This document shows positions 34,751 to 43,197 of a DNA stretch of 64,000 nt, piece after piece. The position numbers and the translations under genes are program-made. Each line of letters starts with the position of its first letter. Position 1 is the stretch's first letter. A model generated the notes under the pieces. That model ran no database searches. It worked only from the letters and a program-made list of their open reading frames with translations, and was not told the DNA's origin. The stretch comes from Myxococcales bacterium (GTDB lineage Bacteria; Myxococcota_A; Polyangia; Polyangiales; Ga0077539), in assembly GCA_013298625.1 (NCBI GenBank), contig JAAFIF010000018.1, forward strand, positions 54,551 to 118,550. Reading direction: 5' to 3'.

Positions 34751-35989
34751 ATGAGACAGCCGTTGTATGCACTGGGCGAACAGCCCCCCGTTGGAACAGT
34801 CCCCGAGACAATGCACGCTTGGGTCGTACGGGCGAGTCGATTCGGCGCACCAGAGACTGCATTCGCTGAAGAGATCGTGCCGGTGCCCGACATCGCCGCG
34901 GACGAGGTTCTCGTATATGTGATGGCGGCAGGAATCAATTACAACAATGTCTGGGCCGCGCGCGGATCGCCCGTCGACGTCATCAAAGCACGCACCAAGG
35001 CTGGAGAACGCGAGGATTTTCACATCGGAGGCAGCGACGCTGCAGGGATTGTGTATCGAGTCGGCCGCGCCGTACGAAACGTGAGCGTCGGCGACGAGGT
35101 CGTCCTGCACTGCGGCGTCTGGGACTCCGCGGCGGTCAGCGGCGACGAAGACGTCACCATGTCGGAGTCGTTTCGCATCTGGGGCTACGAGACGAACTAC
35201 GGCAGCTTCGCTCAATTTACTCGCGTCAAAGAATCTCAGTGCCTTCCCAAGCCCCGTCATCTGTCGTGGGACGCAGCGGCGGCGTACATGTTGTCCGGCG
35301 CGACCGCCTACCGAATGCTCTTCGGCTGGGCGCCGCACACAGCGAGGCATGGCGATCCCGTGCTCGTATGGGGAGGAGCGGGCGGGCTCGGATCGATGGC
35401 GATCCAGCTCGCTGCGGCGCGCGGCGCGCGCCCGATCGCGGTCATCAGCGACATGAACAAGGCCAAGCACTGCACGGAGCTCGGCGCGATCGGATGCATC
35501 GATCGCACTCGGTTCGCTCACTGGGGAGCGCTTCCGCACTGGACCGACTCGGAAGCTATGGAGCAATGGACTCGCGGCGCGCGCGCTTTCGGCCGCGCGT
35601 TTTGGGACGCGCTGGGAGAGCGCCGCAATCCTCGAATCGTGATCGAGCACCCCGGCGAAAGCACGATTCCGACCTCGACGTATGTCTGCGACACAGGCGG
35701 GATGGTCGTGATCTGCGCAGGCACCACTGGCTATCACGCGACGATCGATCTGCGTCATCACTGGATGAGACAGAAGCGATTTCAGGGATCGCACTTCGCG
35801 ACGCGCGAAGAGGCAGAGGCGCTCAACAGACTCGTCGCAGACCGTAAAGTCGACCCGTGCCTCGCGCGCACGTTTGCGTGGAGCGAGCTCGCGACTGCGC
35901 ATCAGCGAATGCACGACGGCGCGCTCCCGCCCGGCAACATGGCGGTGCTCGTTGGCGCGCAGCACGCAGGTGACCGTCATCACGGATAG
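34751..35989 (+). CDS. ccr: Crotonyl-CoA carboxylase/reductase family enzyme
   Basis: A 412 aa medium-chain reductase of the CCR family, which reduces 2-enoyl-CoA with NADPH while adding CO2 to give alkylmalonyl-CoA. Features: [16 protein letters not shown] and MHAWVVR at the N-terminus; [23 protein letters not shown] (the CO2-site Phe-Glu is Tyr-Glu here); nucleotide motif [22 protein letters not shown] with the expected His; and the C-terminal [11 protein letters not shown] choose the ATG at 34751 with GAGGA five bases upstream over the ATG at 34733 and a GTG at 34658. It likely supplies an extender unit for the neighbouring ketosynthase. Confidence 0.85.
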   Translation: MRQPLYALGEQPPVGTVPETMHAWVVRASRFGAPETAFAEEIVPVPDIAADEVLVYVMAAGINYNNVWAARGSPVDVIKARTKAGEREDFHIGGSDAAGIVYRVGRAVRNVSVGDEVVLHCGVWDSAAVSGDEDVTMSESFRIWGYETNYGSFAQFTRVKESQCLPKPRHLSWDAAAAYMLSGATAYRMLFGWAPHTARHGDPVLVWGGAGGLGSMAIQLAAARGARPIAVISDMNKAKHCTELGAIGCIDRTRFAHWGALPHWTDSEAMEQWTRGARAFGRAFWDALGERRNPRIVIEHPGESTIPTSTYVCDTGGMVVICAGTTGYHATIDLRHHWMRQKRFQGSHFATREEAEALNRLVADRKVDPCLARTFAWSELATAHQRMHDGALPPGNMAVLVGAQHAGDRHHG

Positions 35990-35995
35990 CACCGG

Positions 35996-37702
35996 CTACG
36001 ATTTGTTCGTCGCTCCGAATCCCTGTTGCATCAGACTTCGATTGCGGCGCCCAGTCGGCGGCACCTCTGCTCGATCGATCGAGACATCGACGACGACCGG
36101 TCCGGTCATGCGGGCCACCGACTCGAGCGCCTCGCGCACGTCGGTCTCGCGCTCGATGCGCACCCCCTGAGCGCCGACGGCCTTGGCGAGCGCGACGAAA
36201 TCAACCGGCGGAAGCTCGCACGAGAACGGCTCCCAACCCATCATCTGCATGCCCTGCGCACACATCAAATAGCACGAGTCGTTGAGCACGATCCACACGG
36301 CATCCGCTCGGTATTGCACCGCGGTGTGCAGCTCGTTCATCATCATCATCGCGCCGTCACCGACCAGCGCGACCGCCTGTCGACGGTGCGTGAGCGCTGC
36401 CGCCATGACGCTCGACGTGGCGTGCCCCATCGATCCGAAGCCAGTGCTCACTCGGTAGCGCCCCGGCTCGTTGAACCGAAGCAAGTGAGTCGCCCAGCAG
36501 AACGCGTTTCCGCTCTCCGCCATCAGCCACGCACCTGCGCGATCGACGAACACCCGCTGCACCTCCTGCAAAAGCAGCTGGGGACGGACCGCGCCAGCAG
36601 TTCTGGCGGAGAGCGACGCCCTCGGTCGCTCGCGACGCTCTGGCTTCGACGTGGCAGCCGGGAGCAGCTCGTTGAGCGATTGCAGATACTCCTCTACGTC
36701 TGCGGCGACTCCGATGGTTTGCACTTCGGGGTACGACGTACCAAACACCGATGGGTCGATGTCGACATGGAGAAATGCCTTCGCTGGAGTGAGTTCGGAC
36801 GCCCAAAACGACGTCGACTCACCCATTCTCGTTCCGAGCACGAGAATATAGTCGGGCCGATCCGCGGCGAGCGCGTCGTCGACCTCGGTGTGGCCGCCGA
36901 GCCCCGTCACGCCGAGAAACTGCGGATGATCCTCAGGAAACACGCCCTTCGCCCGCGGCGAGCACATGACCCGCGCTCCAGAGCGTTCGGCGAGCCGCCT
37001 CACAGATTCGCTCGCGTGGCGCGCACCGAAACCCACCCAAATGACGAACGAACCCTGCGACAGCAGGGATGCGTGCTCAGCGGCGATGTTTCGGTTGGCA
37101 GCGAGCCTAGGCCGCGAAGGAAGCACTGGCGCCGCGGCGACCATCGCGTTCTGCGATGCGATCGGAAGGCTCACGTGGGCGACAAACGCTCCAGGTCGGC
37201 GGAGCCCGTTTGCCAGCTGCGCGAGCGTCGGTCCGAGCTGCTGGGGGTGATCGATCGTCGCGGCGAAGTGCAACGGGCCGCCCGCCATGTAGAGCCCAGT
37301 CCCGAGCATCGTCTGCTGCGTCGTCTCCTGCGTCGCGACTCGACCGCGGTGCGCAGGCGACGAGCAAGCCGAGACGAAAATCACCTGAGCGCCTTCCCAG
37401 CGAGCGGCGAGCATCCCAGTGATGGCGTTAGAGATTCCTGGCCCCGCAGTGGTAAACACCAAGACGGGCCGCCTCGTCGCAATGGACGCCTCGATCGCGG
37501 CGAACGCTGCGCCAGCTTCGTGCCGACAGTGCACAACGTTGATGTCGCGCTCGAACACTGCTTTGAAGAACGGCGCGATCGCACCTCCCATCACGCCAAA
37601 CGCTTGCGCAACCCCCATCTCGCGCAGCTTCTCGGCGAGAAGCGACGCCACCGTCCCAGCGGGAGAAGCGTCAGATTGTGTCAGCGACGGCGCAGAGTGC
37701 AT
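35996..37702 (-). CDS. ThDP-dependent enzyme, acetolactate-synthase-like
   Basis: A 568 aa thiamine-diphosphate enzyme. The N-terminal Pyr domain has the catalytic Glu in CRHEAGAAFAA (E62), the middle domain has VGFGARHASESV, and the C-terminal PP domain has VGDGAMMMMNELHTAVQY and a following VLND as the ThDP/Mg motif (GDG...N). Relatives include acetolactate synthase, decarboxylases and acyloin-forming enzymes acting on 2-oxo acids. It has no regulatory-subunit partner and ends 6 bp from the convergent CCR gene. The distal PP-domain loop CAQGMQMMGWEPFSCELPPV sets the substrate, which I cannot predict. A member of the island with KS, CS-like, SDR and CCR. Confidence 0.85.
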   Translation of the reverse strand: MHSAPSLTQSDASPAGTVASLLAEKLREMGVAQAFGVMGGAIAPFFKAVFERDINVVHCRHEAGAAFAAIEASIATRRPVLVFTTAGPGISNAITGMLAARWEGAQVIFVSACSSPAHRGRVATQETTQQTMLGTGLYMAGGPLHFAATIDHPQQLGPTLAQLANGLRRPGAFVAHVSLPIASQNAMVAAAPVLPSRPRLAANRNIAAEHASLLSQGSFVIWVGFGARHASESVRRLAERSGARVMCSPRAKGVFPEDHPQFLGVTGLGGHTEVDDALAADRPDYILVLGTRMGESTSFWASELTPAKAFLHVDIDPSVFGTSYPEVQTIGVAADVEEYLQSLNELLPAATSKPERRERPRASLSARTAGAVRPQLLLQEVQRVFVDRAGAWLMAESGNAFCWATHLLRFNEPGRYRVSTGFGSMGHATSSVMAAALTHRRQAVALVGDGAMMMMNELHTAVQYRADAVWIVLNDSCYLMCAQGMQMMGWEPFSCELPPVDFVALAKAVGAQGVRIERETDVREALESVARMTGPVVVDVSIDRAEVPPTGRRNRSLMQQGFGATNKS

Positions 37703-38254
37703 AACGGCTCCTTGGCAGTGTTCAAGCAGGCACGAGCGTCAGCAGCGCGCGGGACAACAGCACGACACGGCGAACGTTCGAAGTGATTGCGGGTGTTGCC
37801 TTCGAATCGTCTCGAAGCAGCACGTGATTGCGACGTTGCCAACACTGGCATCCCCGCTGGGCGCGAGCGATATCTACTGGAACTCACTTCGAGTCAAGAC
37901 GCCCACCGCAGCGCAACCAAGGAATATCAACGGCCAATCATTGTCCATGATTGACTCACCATCGCACGAGCGCTCGGCGCCTTCCACGCGGCACGATCCC
38001 CCGCAAGCGCGGTCGCGCCCAAAGGGACAGCGATTGAAACCAATCTTTGCAGCCGCGCGACCGGCAACCCGTAGGGAGCCAGCTCGATTGCACAACGCGT
38101 GAGCGCCAGCAACGCAGCCGTCGCGAGACCGCACGCGCCGCTCAGCGCGCGAAGAGCGACGCTGCCGACCATTCGAACCGAGTGCGCCCGCCGCTCGCGC
38201 AATGCAGTACCCTGCGTCGACCGTTCGAACCATCGAGGGGAGCTTCATCCGACC
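37703..38254. other. Intergenic region without a convincing gene
   Basis: About 550 bases between the divergent ThDP and lipoprotein genes. The left part is less GC-rich and includes the candidate promoter/operator. Short frames on the minus strand (for example 37927-38202) have biased, non-protein-like composition and no start signal, so I leave them out. Confidence 0.5.
37871..37953 (-). promoter_or_regulatory. Candidate promoter and palindromic operator before the ThDP gene
   Basis: On the minus strand TTGACT (37897-37892) is followed 15 bases on by TAGATA (37876-37871), a sub-optimal sigma70-like pair. Just upstream lies the palindrome CAATCATTGTCCATGATTG (37935-37953, 7-bp arms, 5-base centre), of the size bound by TetR- or MarR-type repressors. 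A leader of ~165 bases would precede the ThDP start. Pattern-based only. Confidence 0.35.
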
Positions 38255-39442
38255 ATGAAACAGCGCTGGGCGTTCTCGTGCGCGATCGTGCTCGCGCACT
38301 GCGGGCAAGCCGTTCGTCCTGCAACAGACTCCGCCGTGGCCAGCGATGCAGCGCCCGTCGACCCCGACGCGTGCATCGCGGGATGGAGGGTCGTCGAGCG
38401 CGCCGTTCCGATCGTCACGCCCGGAAACGCCCTCGTGCGCGACGTCGTCGCCCGCCGCGCGAGCGACGCCGATCCCTTCGTGCGGCACGTGCTCTGGGTC
38501 GATGGACCGCAGCCCGTCTCGCCGCGACCGCAACAGATCATCCTCTCGCGCTACGACGGCGCAGGCCGACTCGACCGCGACGATCGCGCCCTCTTCGCGC
38601 GCGCGGGCAGCGGCGCAGAGGGCAGCGTCTCGGTGATCTCAGCAGAACAAGAGCGAGGCATCAGCAGCGCCGCGATCACAGAGCCGGGGTGCGTCACCGT
38701 CGAGTGGTCTGCCGGACTCTCGCTCTCGCAGCCGCGCAGCCTCTCGATGCCCCCGTGCCTGGCGCTGTGGGGACTAGGCTCGACCCGGTTCTCGCTCGTC
38801 GGCGTGCGCTCCAACAGCACCACGCTCGAGCTCACCACCTTCGGCCAAGGCTTCGACTCGCCGCCCACGATCGAGGCCCGCGTCGAGCTGCCCGCGAACG
38901 AGCACATCACCAACGGCTGGGCCTCGGCAGCGCGGCAATCTGCACTGTATTTCGCCTATCGAACCCCCACGAACGCGGTCCGCGCGATCGCCTTCGACAG
39001 CCCTCGCGCGAGCGCGCCGATCGACCTCGGCGCCTCGTTCGTCGTCGCCATGGCCGCGGCCGCCGACGACAACGCGGGATGGTTCGTGCTCGCCCCCAGC
39101 GCTGGACCGCTCGTGCTCGTTCGCCTCGACGCGCGAGACAACACCCTGCGTCGCGCGCCGCTCGTGACCGCGCCCAACGCGGGGCTGCTCGTGAGCGCGG
39201 CGGTGAGCGCGATCGAGCTGCTCGTCGCCTACTTCGAAGGCGAAGGAGCGCTGCGCGTCGCCGTCGTCGATCTGCCCTCGATGCGCGTGCGCGGCGTGCT
39301 TCCCGTGTCCGAAGGCGGTCTCGCGTTTGGCCCGAAGATCACCGCCGTGGGCGAGCGCGACGCGTTCATCGTGCACAACGTTCCCAACGGCGCCAACGGC
39401 CGCATGGCCGCGACGACGCTCACGCGTTGCCAGGGGCGCTGA
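38255..39442 (+). CDS. Putative lipoprotein of unknown function
   Basis: A 395 aa protein starting MKQRWAFSCAIVLAHC, a short lipoprotein signal. A linker rich in Ala/Asp/Ser follows (TDSAVASDAAPVDPDA), then a body with many beta-like segments (VRHVLWVDG, TLELTTFGQGFDSPPTIEAR, GWFVLAPSAGPLVLVRLDA), suggesting a propeller. Single Cys pairs may form disulfides. The start is supported by GAGGGGAG about 12 bases upstream. No enzyme motif. Same general plan as the other Asp-linker lipoproteins in this window. Confidence 0.7.
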   Translation: MKQRWAFSCAIVLAHCGQAVRPATDSAVASDAAPVDPDACIAGWRVVERAVPIVTPGNALVRDVVARRASDADPFVRHVLWVDGPQPVSPRPQQIILSRYDGAGRLDRDDRALFARAGSGAEGSVSVISAEQERGISSAAITEPGCVTVEWSAGLSLSQPRSLSMPPCLALWGLGSTRFSLVGVRSNSTTLELTTFGQGFDSPPTIEARVELPANEHITNGWASAARQSALYFAYRTPTNAVRAIAFDSPRASAPIDLGASFVVAMAAAADDNAGWFVLAPSAGPLVLVRLDARDNTLRRAPLVTAPNAGLLVSAAVSAIELLVAYFEGEGALRVAVVDLPSMRVRGVLPVSEGGLAFGPKITAVGERDAFIVHNVPNGANGRMAATTLTRCQGR

Positions 39443-39475
39443 AGCACGACCGCCGTCGCGAGCGCGCTCAGCGAC

Positions 39476-40954
39476 TCACCCCTTTCGCAGCACGTACCGC
39501 CGCGCGCTCACCGTGGTCCCCTCGGGGCCCTTCATCGCGACGGGCTCGATCGACTCGAGCTCGAGCAGCCCGTCGAACAGCTCGGCCACCGCGCGCGCGT
39601 TGAGCCGACTCGTCCCGAGCTCTGCCGGCGCTTGCTCGCTGTGCGCCGTCAACACGAGCGCCCCCTTCGGCAACAGCAGCGCAGCCGCGCGCTGCGCCCA
39701 CGCCCGCTGCTGCGGCGCGGGAAGCACATGCAGCAGGGCACGGTCACACACATAATCAAATCGACCTGAAAACGTCGCGGTCAACGCGTCACCTTGCACC
39801 CATGTCACGCGCTCGGCGCCGGGGCGCGCGCGCCCGAGGTCGAGGGCGTTTGGCGACAGGTCGATCGCGCACACGTCGCAGCCGATGGCGGCGAGCGCCG
39901 TGGCGACGAGCCCGCTCCCGCAGCCGGCGTCGAGCACCCGCAGCGGCGCGCCGGCGGCGCTCTTCCATCGCTCGAACGCCGACACGAGACCGTCGTCGGG
40001 CGCGTCGCTCTCCCACGGCCGCGTCGATGGCGCGCACGCGTAGCGAGCGTCCCAGCTCCCGTCGGACGGCGCGGTGATCGAACCTCGTCGCGCGGGCGCG
40101 GTCGCGATGATCGCGCGCAAGATCGCCACGAACTCCGGCGGGGTGGGCATCGTTCCGCGCATCGCTGTGCGCTCGGCGGGCGAGAGCGCGACTTCGTGCC
40201 CCACGGTCGGGTGCACCACGATGAACCCGTCCTCGCGCAGCGCGTTCACGGCGCGGCGCACCGACGGGGCGTCGGCCATCGCGACGTTCATCGACGGCGC
40301 GACCACCACCGGAGCGCGCGTCGCGATCGCCACCGCGCTCACGATGTCGTCGCACGATCCTCCGGCGATCCGCGCGATCGTCGTCGCGCTCGCAGGCGCC
40401 ACCACCATCAGGTCCGCCCACTCGGCCAGCCGAATGTGCGGCGCCGGCCCGCCGGCGTCCTTGGCCCACAGGCTCGTCACCACCGCGTGGTGCGTCAGCG
40501 CTTCGAGGCCCTCTTCTCTGCAAAATCGCAGCGCGTTCTCGGTCATCGCCACGCGCACGTCGTGCCCTTCGTTGAGCAGCAGCGACACGAGCCACGGCGT
40601 GTGGATCGACTGCACCGCGCCCGTCACGCCGAGCACCACGCGCAGCCCGCGCACAGCCCGAGGGCGAGCGACCGCGTCGCGCGAGGACACCTGCACCGCG
40701 CCCGTTTGCCGAAGCAACGCCAGCAAGTCGTCGACCACCGAGGCCGGCTCGACCGGGCCGCCGACGAGCTCGGCCAGCGCCGCGAAGAGCTCTGCGCGCG
40801 TGCGCTCGGTCTCGAGCAGCGAGAGCACCGCGCGGGCGAGCGCCGCTGAGTCGCCGTCGAGGCGATGCACGCCCCCGCGCGGATGCACCAGAAACAGCGC
40901 GTCGGCGCGCTCGAACACACGCGCTCCCGCGGCGCGAAGCAACAGCTCGGTCAC
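39476..40954 (-). CDS. PqqD-like domain / flavoprotein decarboxylase / SAM methyltransferase fusion
   Basis: A 492 aa three-domain protein from a GTG. Residues ~12-88 resemble a PqqD-like winged-helix peptide-binding domain (ALFLVHPRGGVHRLDGDSAA, then helices to LLRQTGAV). Residues ~104-290 are an HFCD flavoprotein (CoaC/EpiD type): LGVTGAVQSIHTPW (FMN), catalytic His H173 in PHIRLAEWAD, PASATT at 187-192 and PSMN at ~220. Residues ~320-492 are a class I methyltransferase with VLDAGCGSG at 340-348. The combination suggests oxidative decarboxylation plus methylation of a carried or peptide substrate, as in RiPP maturation; a CoaC-like metabolic role is the alternative. It starts 25 bp after hemH. 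Confidence 0.75.
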   Translation of the reverse strand: MTELLLRAAGARVFERADALFLVHPRGGVHRLDGDSAALARAVLSLLETERTRAELFAALAELVGGPVEPASVVDDLLALLRQTGAVQVSSRDAVARPRAVRGLRVVLGVTGAVQSIHTPWLVSLLLNEGHDVRVAMTENALRFCREEGLEALTHHAVVTSLWAKDAGGPAPHIRLAEWADLMVVAPASATTIARIAGGSCDDIVSAVAIATRAPVVVAPSMNVAMADAPSVRRAVNALREDGFIVVHPTVGHEVALSPAERTAMRGTMPTPPEFVAILRAIIATAPARRGSITAPSDGSWDARYACAPSTRPWESDAPDDGLVSAFERWKSAAGAPLRVLDAGCGSGLVATALAAIGCDVCAIDLSPNALDLGRARPGAERVTWVQGDALTATFSGRFDYVCDRALLHVLPAPQQRAWAQRAAALLLPKGALVLTAHSEQAPAELGTSRLNARAVAELFDGLLELESIEPVAMKGPEGTTVSARRYVLRKG

Positions 40955-40979
40955 AGTGAGGCAGAGACTACCGCAGCGC

Positions 40980-41872
40980 TCAGCGATCGAGCGCCTCTCG
41001 CGCCACCGCCGCGAGCGCCGCGCAAAGATCAGCGTCCTCGTTGAGCGTGCGAGCCCGACGCGCGCGCATGCCTCGCTCGCGCGCCCACTCTGCCGCCTCG
41101 ATGTCGAGGTCATAGAGCACCTCGACGTGGTCCGTCAAAAACCCGATCGGCGCGAGAACCACCTGAGAAATCCCACGTTCGCGCAGCGAGTCGAACACCT
41201 CGGGCAGCGTCGGTCCGAGCCACGGCCCTTCGCTCGCGCCCTGCGACTGATACGAGAGCGTCCAGCGCTCGTGATCGAGCCCCACGCGCGCGGCCACTTG
41301 CTCGACGCACGCGCGAACGAGCGACGGGTACCGGTCGCCTCGCTCGACCACCGCCACCGGAAGGCTGTGCGCCGTGAACACCACGTGCGCGTCGCGCTCG
41401 AGCGCCCCCGCTTCGATCGCGCGCGTCGCGAACGCTTCGACCAGCGCCGGGTGCGTCCCGTAGCCGCCGACCCGCACGAGCTCGACCCGCTCGGACGCGC
41501 CCTTCGCAGCGAGCGCTCGCGCCACGGCGTCGTGATAGATCTCTGTCGAGAACGGCGCGGCCGGCAGCGAAATGATCCGCTCGACCCCGGAGGACAGCGC
41601 CCGATCGATCGCCGACTCGATCGACGGCTGCCACAAGCGCATCCCCGCGTAGCCCTCGACCCCGAGCAGCTCGCCCACCAGGGTCGCCTGTCGCTCGGTG
41701 ATTTCGGTCAACGGAGAGCGCCCTCCGATCGCCTCGTAGCGCCGCCGGACCTCGCGCGCGAGCTCGTCCGAGGCCGGGCGACCTCGACGAATCACCTGCA
41801 AAAACGCAGGAATTTCATCGAGAGACTGCACTGTTCCGTGGGCAGAGACGACGAGCGCGGCGCGTAGGGTCA
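40980..41872 (-). CDS. hemH: Ferrochelatase
   Basis: A 297 aa chelatase (family ~300-340) inserting Fe2+ into proto- or coproporphyrin. Family features: the N-terminal GGRSPLTEITERQA (GG-SP-N/T), SLPAAPFST (the usual LPLYPQYS position), the metal-site His in FTAHSLPV, YQSQGASEGPWLGP (usual FQSR-G--EWL-P) and VVLAPIGFLTDHVEVLYDLD near the C-terminus with the catalytic Glu. These are all in order. It is divergent from the ATP-grasp gene and precedes the flavoprotein fusion. Soluble or membrane-peripheral. Confidence 0.88.
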
Positions 41873-41982
41873 TGGTCGTTGAAGTGCTCCGTTCGATGCC
41901 ACTCGCGCCCCTGCGTTGTCGAGCGAGCGCCGCGCAGTTCGCACTGCGACCCGCGGATTCGGTTGCGATAGACTGCCGCGCC

Positions 41983-43194
41983 GTGAGTGAGACAAGCCGC
42001 CAACCATCGATCCTGTGCGTCTCGAGCTTCTTCAAGGGCAACCGCTTCATCGAGCAGTGCAAGAAGCTCGGCTGGCGCGTGGTGCTCCTGACCGTCGAGA
42101 ACATCCGCAAAGAGCCTTGGGCGCGACACGCGATCGACGAAGTGTTCGCGATGCCCAATTTCTCTGACCGTCGCGCGGTCATCAACGCCGTCGCGTACCT
42201 CGCCCGCACACGCAAGTTCGACCGCATCGCGCCGCTCGACGACTTCGACGTCGAGCTCGTCGCGCACCTGCGCGAGCACCTGCGCATCCCGGGCATGGGC
42301 GACACGACGGCCCGGTATTTTCGCGACAAGCTCGCGATGCGCGCGAGGGCGCGGGACCGCGGGATCTTGGTCCCCGAGTTCGTTCACATCCTCAACCACG
42401 ACGACGTGCGGCACTACCTCGCCAACGTCGAAGGCCCCTGGGTGCTCAAGCCCCGCAGCGAGGCCTCGAGCGTCGGCATCAAGAAGATCCGCAAGCCCGA
42501 AGAGCTCTGGCCCATCCTCGAGACGCTCGGCGATCAGCAGAGCTACTACCTGCTCGAGAAGATGATCCCCGGCGACTGCTACCACGTCGACTCGGTCATC
42601 TGGGAGCGCAAGGTGGTCTTCGCCGAGGCCAGCAAGTACCGACGCCCGATGCTCGAGGTCTCGCACGAAGGAGGCATCTTCGCCTCGCGTTCGCTGCCCC
42701 GAGACGGCGACGAAGCCACGGGGCTGCGCGCCATCAACGAAGACGTGATCCGTGAGTTCGGCCACGTCCGCGGCGTCGCGCACACCGAGTTCATCCGCGG
42801 CGCGCACGACGGACGGTTCTACTTTCTCGAGACCGCCGCGCGCGTCGGCGGCGCAGGAATCTCGGACCTCGTCGAGGCCGCCACCGGCGTCAACCTCTGG
42901 GAAGAGTGGGCCAAGATCGAGACCTCGCAGGGAGAGCTCCCGTACACGCCCCCCACGCCGCGCGGCGACTACGCGGGCATCGTCGTCTCGCTCACGCGCT
43001 TCGAGCACCCCGACGCGAGCGCCTTCAACGACCCCGAAATCGTGTGGCGCATGGACGACAAGCCCTGGCACATCGGGCTCGTGGTCCGCTCGCCGGACCC
43101 CGCGCGGGTCGAAGCGCTGATCGAGAGCTACGTTCCCCGCATTCAGCGCGACTTTCACGCGTCGATCGCGCCGAAGGACCAGGCCACGAGCTGA
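41983..43194 (+). CDS. ATP-grasp ligase of unknown substrate
   Basis: A 403 aa ATP-grasp protein, likely a carboxylate-amine or amino-acid ligase. It has an N-terminal Rossmann-like pre-ATP-grasp domain (SILCVSSFFKGNRFIEQCKK), then ATP-binding strands WVLKPRSEASSVGIKKI and YYLLEKMIPGDCYHVDSVI, and a metal site FYFLETAARVGGAGI. It has no carrier domain or transmembrane part. A GTG at 41983 is preferred; the open frame to 41872 has no conserved content. It is divergent from hemH and the flavoprotein fusion, so a functional link is possible (ATP-grasps occur in peptide maturation) but unproved. Confidence 0.8.
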   Translation: MSETSRQPSILCVSSFFKGNRFIEQCKKLGWRVVLLTVENIRKEPWARHAIDEVFAMPNFSDRRAVINAVAYLARTRKFDRIAPLDDFDVELVAHLREHLRIPGMGDTTARYFRDKLAMRARARDRGILVPEFVHILNHDDVRHYLANVEGPWVLKPRSEASSVGIKKIRKPEELWPILETLGDQQSYYLLEKMIPGDCYHVDSVIWERKVVFAEASKYRRPMLEVSHEGGIFASRSLPRDGDEATGLRAINEDVIREFGHVRGVAHTEFIRGAHDGRFYFLETAARVGGAGISDLVEAATGVNLWEEWAKIETSQGELPYTPPTPRGDYAGIVVSLTRFEHPDASAFNDPEIVWRMDDKPWHIGLVVRSPDPARVEALIESYVPRIQRDFHASIAPKDQATS

Positions 43195-43197
43195 GCG

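Noticed and set aside
37927..38202. A 91-codon minus-strand ORF between the ThDP and lipoprotein genes
   Set aside because: No ribosome site, unnatural composition at its start and no recognisable domain; treated as intergenic.
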